Source: Roseiarcus sp963770035
Lineage (GTDB): Bacteria > Pseudomonadota > Alphaproteobacteria > Rhizobiales > Beijerinckiaceae
Reading direction: 5' to 3'
NCBI GenBank assembly: GCA_963770035.1
Contig: CAVYON010000002.1
Span: 124,001 to 188,000, forward strand
Length of the DNA stretch: 64,000 nucleotides
Shown here: positions 58,369 to 64,000 of the stretch, piece by piece
Position numbering within the stretch: position 1 is the stretch's first letter
Layout: each line of letters starts with the position of its first letter
Notes under the pieces: generated by a model
Databases searched by the model: none
What the model was told of the DNA's origin: nothing
The model's input: the letters and a program-made list of their open reading frames with translations, nothing else
Position numbers and translations under genes: made by a program

Positions 58369-59916
58369 ATGCAGTCGATCGGCCCGCTTCTCAGGATGGA
58401 GGGCGTCTCAAAGAGCTATGGCGGGGTGCGCGCGCTCCACAATGCGAGCCTCTCCATCGCCGCCGGCCGCATTCACGCCGTTCTCGGTGAGAACGGCGCC
58501 GGTAAGTCGACGCTGATCAAGATCCTGGCCGGCGTCGTCCGGCCAGACGCCGGCCGCATCGAACTCGACGGCGAAGAGGTCGTCTTCGATTCGCCCGCCG
58601 CCGCGGCGCGCGCGGGCGTCGTTTGCATTTTCCAGGAGCTTTCGCTCGTTCCGGACCTTTCGGTCGCCGACAACATCGCCATCGTGAACCCGCCGCTGCG
58701 CTTCGGCCTGATCGATCGGCGAGCCCAGCGCCGGTTCGCCGAGGAGGCGCTTGCGCGCGCGGGGGCGCCCGACATTCACCCGCTCGCGCTGGTCAAGGAT
58801 CTGCCGCTGTCGCGCCGGCAGATGGTCGAGATCGCCAAGGCGCTCGCTCGCAATCCCCGCATTCTCATCCTCGATGAGGCGACGTCGGCATTGACGGCCG
58901 CCGACGTCGGCAAGGTTTTCGTGGTGTTGAAGCGCCTCAGGGAGGAGGGGTTGGCGCTGATCTTCATCTCCCATCGGATGGGCGAGATCGAGGAACTGGC
59001 CGACGACTGCACAGTGTTTCGCAACGGATCCAACGTCGCGACCTACCCGGCAGGCTCCAAAACCGACGACGAAATCGTCGAGATGATGATCGGCCGCGAG
59101 TATAGCCACGTCTTTCCAGCAAAACAGCGGATCAGCGAAAACGAAGAGCCGCCGCTGCTCGAGGTCAGGCGCCTGAACTGGGCCGACCGGCTGCGCGGCG
59201 TCTCGTTCAGCGTCCGGTCCGGCGAGGTGGTCGGGCTCGGCGGACTCGACGGGCAGGGCCAGCGCGAACTCCTGCTTGCGCTGTTCGGCGTGCTGCGCGG
59301 AGTCTCCGGCGAGATCCGCATCGCGGGCGAGCCGTTCGCCCCGAAAAGCCCCAATGCTGCGAAATCCGCGGGCGGCATGGCGCTGATCCCGGAGGACCGC
59401 AAGACAGAGGGCCTGATGTTGCCGATGTCGGTGCGCGAAAACCTGAGCTTCGCCGCGTTCGACCGCATCAGCCGGTTCGGCGTCGTCGACCGCCGCCGCG
59501 AGGCGAGCCTGGTCGACGAGATGGTCGCGCTTCTCGCCATCCGCGCCGCTTCGCCCGATATGCCCGCGGGCGCCCTTTCGGGCGGCAACCAGCAGAAGGT
59601 CGTCATCGCCAAGTGGCTGATGTCGAATCCGCGCATCATCCTGCTCAACGACCCCACGCGCGGCATCGATGTCGGCACGAAGCAGGAAATCTATCAGCTC
59701 CTCAGGCGCCTCGCCGACGCGGGCGCGGCGATCGTCTTCTACACCACCGACTACAGCGAGCTCATCGGCTGCTGCGACCGCGCGCTCGTCTTGTACGACG
59801 GCGCTATCCGGCGCGAGCTCGTCGGCGACGCCATCACCGAGCGGGCCCTGGTCGCGAGCGCGCTCGCCATTGGCGAACCGGCCGAAGGGCCAGAGATTGG
59901 CGCGGGGGCGGCATGA
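58369..59916 (+). CDS. sugar ABC transporter ATP-binding protein (second system)
   Basis: A 515-residue duplicated ABC ATPase of the RbsA/MglA type. First half: Walker A GENGAGKST, LILDEATSAL. Second half: Walker-A-like GGLDGQGQRELL, signature LSGGNQQKVVIAKWL and IILLNDPTRGID, in which the Walker B glutamate is replaced (LNDP for FDEP). It overlaps the first permease by 4 nt. Confidence 0.93.
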   Translation: MQSIGPLLRMEGVSKSYGGVRALHNASLSIAAGRIHAVLGENGAGKSTLIKILAGVVRPDAGRIELDGEEVVFDSPAAAARAGVVCIFQELSLVPDLSVADNIAIVNPPLRFGLIDRRAQRRFAEEALARAGAPDIHPLALVKDLPLSRRQMVEIAKALARNPRILILDEATSALTAADVGKVFVVLKRLREEGLALIFISHRMGEIEELADDCTVFRNGSNVATYPAGSKTDDEIVEMMIGREYSHVFPAKQRISENEEPPLLEVRRLNWADRLRGVSFSVRSGEVVGLGGLDGQGQRELLLALFGVLRGVSGEIRIAGEPFAPKSPNAAKSAGGMALIPEDRKTEGLMLPMSVRENLSFAAFDRISRFGVVDRRREASLVDEMVALLAIRAASPDMPAGALSGGNQQKVVIAKWLMSNPRIILLNDPTRGIDVGTKQEIYQLLRRLADAGAAIVFYTTDYSELIGCCDRALVLYDGAIRRELVGDAITERALVASALAIGEPAEGPEIGAGAA

Positions 59917-60893
59917 ACGACTGGCGCTACGTCCTTGCCCGCAATCGCCCGACGCTGATCGCTTTCGCCTTCTTTGTCGCGATGTTCGCGCTCTATGCGT
60001 CGAACCACCCGGCCGGCTTCAGCGCCAATGTCGTGCAGACCGCGGCCAACAAGGGCGTGCTGCTCGCCCTGGTGGCGATGGCTCAGACCTGCGCCGTCAT
60101 CACCGCCGGGATCGACTTGTCGGTCGGGGCGGTGTTCGTGCTCAGCAATTGCCTCGCCTCTGCAATCGTCGTCGGGACCGCGTCCTCCGCCGCCGCCGGC
60201 GTGGCGGGGGTGCTCCTCGCCGGAGCGGCCTGCGGCGCGCTGAACGGCCTGATCGTCATCGTCGGCCGCCTGCAGCCGATCGTCACGACCATCGCGACCG
60301 GCGCAGTGTTCTCCGGCCTCGCCCTGATCCTCCGGCCAACACCCGGAGGCGACGTCTACGAGCCGCTCGCCGACGCCCTGACCGGACGCGTCTTCGGCGT
60401 TCTGCCGGCAAGCCTCGTTGCGCTCGCCGCAGTCGTTCTCGTCGTCTGGGTTCCTTACGCACGCTCGCCGATCGGCCGCGCGGCCTACGCCATCGGCTCG
60501 TCCGAGCCGGCGGCCTATATGTCGGGGGTTCCGGTCGCGCGGGCGAAATTCCTCGCCTATGTGCTGGCGGGCCTGCTGGCGTCCATCGGCGGCCTGTTCA
60601 TCACCTTCGTCACCTATTCGGGCGAGGCGTCCGCGGCGACCGCCGGCTCCTACACGCTCTATTCGATCGCCGCGGTGGTGCTCGGCGGCGTCTCGCTCTA
60701 TGGCGGCTCCGGCAGCGCGGTCGGGGCGATCTTCGGCGCCCTGATGTTCCGCACCATCGGCGACCTCCTGTTCGTGTTCAACCTCGACCCGCTGTGGCAA
60801 CCGCTGTTTCAGGGCCTGGTCCTGCTGGCGGCAGTGTCGCTTGGCGCGGCGCGGCTCTTTCGGGTGCGAAACAGGCTGGAGCTTTTCCTATGA
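59913..60893 (+). CDS. sugar ABC transporter permease 1 (second system)
   Basis: A 326-residue membrane permease of the RbsC/AraH family. The signatures ITAGIDLSVGAVFVLSNCLA and AAVVLGGVSLYGGSGSAVGA are visible, and about eight hydrophobic segments are predicted. ATG 59913 overlaps the ATPase stop. It overlaps the second permease gene (60890) by 4 nt, which suggests a heterodimeric channel. Confidence 0.92.
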   Translation: MNDWRYVLARNRPTLIAFAFFVAMFALYASNHPAGFSANVVQTAANKGVLLALVAMAQTCAVITAGIDLSVGAVFVLSNCLASAIVVGTASSAAAGVAGVLLAGAACGALNGLIVIVGRLQPIVTTIATGAVFSGLALILRPTPGGDVYEPLADALTGRVFGVLPASLVALAAVVLVVWVPYARSPIGRAAYAIGSSEPAAYMSGVPVARAKFLAYVLAGLLASIGGLFITFVTYSGEASAATAGSYTLYSIAAVVLGGVSLYGGSGSAVGAIFGALMFRTIGDLLFVFNLDPLWQPLFQGLVLLAAVSLGAARLFRVRNRLELFL

Positions 60894-61867
60894 GCGGGCT
60901 GACGAAGCCCCGGCTCGGCGACCGGCGCCTCGCGCGGGTCGATCGCCCGGTCCTGGTCGCTTTCGCCTGCATCGTCGCGCTTCTGCTTGTGGGCTCGCTC
61001 TACTCGCGCAGCTTCCTGTCGCCCGAATACCTTCTGCAGCAGTTGAAAGTCGCCTCCTTTCTTGGCGTCATCGCGACCGGGGCGATGATCGTCATTCTGA
61101 TCGGACAGATCGACCTCAGCGTCCCGTGGGCGGTCGCCGTCGGCGGCATGATGTCGACGGCGGCGACCGGGTGGGGGCCGGCCGGAGAGACGCTCGCCAT
61201 CCCCTTCGGCGTCGCCTGCGGCGTCGCGGTCGGGCTCGTCAACGGCTACGGCGTCGCCTATCTGCGCATCCCGTCGATGATCGTGACGCTGGCGGTCAAC
61301 GCGGTCGCGCAGGGGCTCATGGTCGTTCACACCGGCGGCTTCTCGCCGCAGGACGCCTCGTCGCCGGCGATGCGCGCGCTCGCCACCGGGACGTCGCTCT
61401 ATGGCGTTCCCCACGCGCTGATCGTCTGGGCGGTCGTCGGCGCAGCGACGGTCTTCCTGCTGACGCGCACCACTTTCGGCCGCGCGATCTACGGAGTTGG
61501 GAACCGGGAGCGGGCGGCCTATCTGTCGGGCGTCGACACGCAGAAAGTCGTTCTCGCTGTTTTCGCTCTGGCGGGCGGCCTTTCGGCGTTTGGCGGCGTT
61601 CTGCTCGCCGGCTACGCCAGCAAAGCCGCGCAAGGCATGGGCGACGCCTATCTTCTGCCGGCGATCGCCTCTGTCGTGCTCGGCGGCGCCTCGATCCTCG
61701 GCGGACGCGGCAATTATTTCGGGACGGTGGCGGGGGTGATTCTGATCACGCTGCTGCAGTCGATCCTGTCGGTCGTCCAGATGCCCGACGCCGGACGGCA
61801 GATCATCTACGGCGCGGTGATCGTGGCGATGCTGCTCATCTATGGACGCGAGCGCGCCGGCTCATAA
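60890..61867 (+). CDS. sugar ABC transporter permease 2 (second system)
   Basis: A 325-residue paralogue of the previous permease with MIVILIGQIDLSVPWAVAVG and IASVVLGGASILGGRGNYFG. Two distinct permeases in one operon is the pattern of heteromeric sugar importers. Its stop overlaps the antisense gene end at 61862 by 6 nt (convergent). Confidence 0.92.
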   Translation: MSGLTKPRLGDRRLARVDRPVLVAFACIVALLLVGSLYSRSFLSPEYLLQQLKVASFLGVIATGAMIVILIGQIDLSVPWAVAVGGMMSTAATGWGPAGETLAIPFGVACGVAVGLVNGYGVAYLRIPSMIVTLAVNAVAQGLMVVHTGGFSPQDASSPAMRALATGTSLYGVPHALIVWAVVGAATVFLLTRTTFGRAIYGVGNRERAAYLSGVDTQKVVLAVFALAGGLSAFGGVLLAGYASKAAQGMGDAYLLPAIASVVLGGASILGGRGNYFGTVAGVILITLLQSILSVVQMPDAGRQIIYGAVIVAMLLIYGRERAGS

Positions 61868-62853
61868 GGGGCGGGACGCGGCGCCGCCCAGGCGCGGATT
61901 AAACCTTTTCAAGCTCTTGCAGCGGGTTTTGCGGGCGGGCGTCCGGCGTCGGGCCGATCGAGGACGGTTCGCGACCGGGGCGCGCGACGGCGCGGATCTC
62001 CGCCCGCGTCGCCTCCCTTCCGCTGTCGGAGCTGATCCAACGCTGGGCGCGGATTCAATCTTTTCAAGATGTTGCGTCGAATTTTCCGGGCGATGGCCGC
62101 CGGCCGAAGCGGTGGCTGGAAAGCCCGGCCCCTCATGCAGAGGCGCAACGCCATGCCCCGCCTCGCGAAGCCTGCTCCAGCGGGCGGCGACGTTCGTGAT
62201 TGAGGCGCCCGGGTCCGCACTCACCATCGCGGCCGAGGCAATTCCGGGCGCGGAATCAATCTTTTCAGGGTGTTGCACAGGATTTCCCGAGCGATCGTCG
62301 CCCGCCGGGGCAGGGTCCGAGGCCAAGGCGGCGTCCTTCGTCAGGTCGGCGGCAGCGGCGAGGCCAAAAGGGGCGGCCGCTTCTAAGTCCTGCGGCTCAG
62401 GCTCGGCGCCATGGAGCCAAGCGCTCGCGAACGCCGCGTCCTCGTCGGTGGGCGCGTCGAGCCGGGACGCCTCGGGGCGGCGCCCTTCAGCGGCGAAGGC
62501 GCCGCCGTAGCGGTCGAGTTCGCGCACGATCTTCACCACCTGGTCGACCGCCTTGAGGTTTGAGGGCGACATGGCGCTGAAGGCGATGAGCAGCGCCTCG
62601 TTGAGCCGGCTCACCTGGATGGCGACGAACTCCTCGGGCGGATGCGGCATGCGCCGGGCGAGGATCTCCCGGATGACGGCCCGCATGCGCTTCTCGCCGA
62701 CGCCGATCTCAGCCGCGATCTCGGCGACGGCACGCCGCGGTTGAGGAAATCGACGATCAACTGTTCGCGTTTGAACTTGGCGAGCCGCGCGGCGCGGGTG
62801 GGGGCCGGCGGATTGCCGGCGGCCGGCGGGTAGGTTCCGGAAAAATCGGACAA
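61862..62853 (-). CDS. HTH-like protein with internal repeat tail (one frame break)
   Basis: About 330 residues after repair. The N-terminus MSDFSGTYPPAAGNPPAPTR (start 62853) leads to LAKFKREQLIVDFLNRG in one frame, then VAEIAAEIGVGEKRMRAVIR in another; inserting one base at about 62731 joins them as NRGVAVAEIAAEIGVGEKRM, a helix-turn-helix-like stretch. The block to about residue 120 (FVAIQVSRLNEALLIAFSAM) is helical and resembles the gene at 15748-16531. The tail contains three copies of a diverged repeat matching the DNA repeats at 61891, 62046 and 62247. The function is unknown. It converges on the sugar operon. Confidence 0.6.
61891..62297. repeat. three dispersed copies of a ~50-bp repeat
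   Basis: Copies at 61891-61940, 62046-62096 and 62247-62297 share GGCGCGGATTCAATCTTTTC followed by a TTGC core and a T/G-rich segment. They are 150-200 bp apart, in the same orientation, and encode variants of the same peptide (HPEKIDSAP, HLEKIESAP, SLKRFNPRL) on the minus strand. Confidence 0.75.
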
Positions 62854-62880
62854 GGGAGGACTCCTTCAAGAGCGCGCCTG

Positions 62881-63174
62881 TCACAAAGATAGAAAATTGA
62901 GGTCCGGCAGGCAAGAAAATGTTGTGTTTTCCAGAAATACGGTTAAATGCAGGCGCTCCTCTCCCGTCTTCTCGGTCGCCTCGCCGAGCTTTTCGAAGCC
63001 AACCGTCGCCTTGATGGTGTCGCGCAGGATCGCCTTGCCGGTATCCACGTCGCCGGCCAGCATCATATCGATCCCTTCGCGCAGCAGGTTCTCCGCGAAG
63101 GCGGCGTCGCCGACGATGCGCCGTTGCACGAGATCCTTGAAGCTTTTGGTCAGGACCATATCCGCCTCGGTCAT
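62881..63174 (-). CDS. HigA-type antitoxin, C-terminus replaced
   Basis: A 97-residue protein. The first 70 residues match the antitoxin family that follows HigB-like toxins (LTKSFKDLVQRRIVGDAAFA, VDTGKAILRDTIKATVGFEK). The helix-turn-helix that should follow (KSLHRMF-type) is missing: after GEATEKTGEERLHLTVF the sequence turns into an unrelated tail. It overlaps the toxin gene by 4 nt and is downstream of it. DNA binding, and perhaps full neutralising ability, is likely impaired. Confidence 0.7.
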   Translation of the reverse strand: MTEADMVLTKSFKDLVQRRIVGDAAFAENLLREGIDMMLAGDVDTGKAILRDTIKATVGFEKLGEATEKTGEERLHLTVFLENTTFSCLPDLNFLSL

Positions 63175-63491
63175 TTCGGCCGCGGCCGCCGCCGCTTGTA
63201 GTCCGCCCAGCTGGTCTTGGCCGCCTCGATATCGCGTTGCTGCCGCTCCTTGGTCCCGCCAGTCGGCAGGATGATCAGCACATCGCCATCGCGTCCAAAA
63301 TACACCCAGTATCCCGGTCCCCCATCGATCCGGTACTCGAGGACGCCGTCACCGATTGCCGTGGCGTTCGACAGGGCGCCCCGTTCGAGCCGAGCCAGTT
63401 CGACGACCGCCTTTGCCGCCGCCGGCGCAGCGAGGCCGGTGAACCATTCGTCGAACGGGCTCCCCCCGTCACTGGCGAGGTAGGAACGCAA
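63171..63491 (-). CDS. RelE/ParE-superfamily toxin (HigB-like)
   Basis: A 106-residue toxin with the family features EWFTGLAAPAAAKAVVELAR, VLEYRIDGGPGYWVYFGRDG and the C-terminal GGTKERQQRDIEAAK. Such proteins cleave mRNA at the ribosome or inhibit gyrase. It precedes the antitoxin and overlaps it by 4 nt, the reversed order typical of HigBA-type modules. If active, it would need an antitoxin, and the partner here looks damaged. Confidence 0.85.
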   Translation of the reverse strand: MRSYLASDGGSPFDEWFTGLAAPAAAKAVVELARLERGALSNATAIGDGVLEYRIDGGPGYWVYFGRDGDVLIILPTGGTKERQQRDIEAAKTSWADYKRRRPRPK

Positions 63492-63566
63492 TTCGAGGAT
63501 AGATCAATTCCCACTTGCATAGATTCATGATTCTACAGCAAGATTCCCCTAAGCACGGGGAGCGAA

Positions 63567-64000
63567 ATGAAACCGCTGTCGAACGATCTTCGCGAAAGAT
63601 TCGTCCATGCCGTCCTGATTGAGGGCATGACATGCCGTGCGGCGGGGGAGCGTTTCGCGGTCTCCCATTCGGCGGTGATAAAGATCGTCCGACAGTTCGT
63701 CGAGACGGACGCTATCGACCCGCAAAAGGTCGGCGGATCGAGGAAGCCGGCTCTCGTCAAATGCTACGACATGGTCCGCGCCATCGTCGATGAAACGCCG
63801 GATTTGACGCTGGCGCAGATCGCCGACGAGATCGTCGCGCGTGGCGGACCGAAGGTCGGCAAATCCACCGTCGACAGGACGTTGGCGCGCCTCGATCTGA
63901 GATTCAAAAAAAAAGCCTGATCGCCGACGAGCAGACGCGGACGGACGTCGCCCTGAAACGCGGGTTCTTCCGCCGCATCGCCCAACGCTTCATGGATTCC
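63567..64000 (+). CDS. IS630 family transposase, incomplete at window edge, probable -1 frameshift
   Basis: The first 117 residues contain the IS630 N-terminal HTH domain (MKPLSNDLRERFVHAVLIEG, GMTCRAAGERFAVSHSAVIK) and RGGPKVGKSTVDRTLARLDL. The frame ends at FKKKA (63920). A run of nine A at 63906-63914 allows a -1 slip into SLIADEQTRTDVALKRGFFR, the expected start of the second domain, which runs off the window. Such A-run slippage between two frames is known in this family. An AAGCACGGGGAGCG ribosome-binding region precedes the ATG. Confidence 0.85.

Overview
The window reads as a chromosomal segment of a GC-rich alphaproteobacterium, most likely of the Hyphomicrobiales. The support is indirect: an aerobic-type CobT, the HdaA / AI-2E permease / PgsA / PurMN / Ppk-Ppx neighbourhood, an Aap-type amino-acid transporter, a sufBCDST operon and SUF/NsrR proteins of alphaproteobacterial flavour. 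I could not run a search, so the assignment is inference. No rRNA, tRNA or CRISPR array was seen.

Layout. 0.2-5.0 kb: cytochrome b561 and YceI, coniferyl aldehyde dehydrogenase, CobT. 5-13 kb: a hydrogenase maturation protease, a thioredoxin and a complete hoxEFUYH operon for a soluble NAD(P)-linked [NiFe] hydrogenase. Its HoxF subunit is fused to a GltD-like FAD/NAD(P) oxidoreductase. 13-18.9 kb: a small protein built of 17-residue tandem repeats, the bifunctional NAD(P)HX repair enzyme, a long inverted repeat, an HTH-like protein, and a TetR regulator divergent from an SCP2-like/hydroxyisobutyrate-dehydrogenase fusion. 19-21.7 kb: a nitric-oxide defence cluster (NsrR, a DUF6522-like protein, the Fe-S repair protein Ric, a group III truncated haemoglobin and a small Cys-rich protein) with two copies of a candidate operator. 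22-28.4 kb: a sugar ABC transporter with a Gfo/Idh/MocA oxidoreductase and a XylR-type regulator. 28.4-37.5 kb: HdaA, AI-2E family permease, VOC protein, PgsA-like synthase, PurM, PurN, polyphosphate kinase and exopolyphosphatase. 37.7-42.9 kb: sufBCDST. 43-46 kb: an Aap-type amino-acid transporter without its binding protein. 46-52.3 kb: BenE, a flavin monooxygenase, a zinc-finger protein, a transglutaminase and an ATP-grasp/alpha-E protein. 52.6-56 kb: an insertion-sequence scar in which creA is cut by an ISAs1-type element, which abuts the 3' part of an ATPase/cyclase-type TPR gene, itself split by an intact IS1595-type element with a perfect 8-bp target duplication. 57-61.9 kb: a second sugar ABC transporter with two permeases. 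62-64 kb: a second HTH-like gene with internal DNA repeats, a toxin/antitoxin pair with a degenerate antitoxin, and the start of an IS630 transposase.

A striking cross-cutting property is the number of single-base frame breaks inside otherwise perfectly conserved genes (hoxF twice, purN, sufB, xylR, the Gfo/Idh gene, ppk, aapP and both HTH-like genes). Most are an extra copy of one base, and removing it restores the family sequence exactly. This looks more like insertion-biased sequencing or consensus error than gene decay, and the affected genes should be read as probably functional. By contrast, the creA and TPR genes are genuinely broken by mobile elements.
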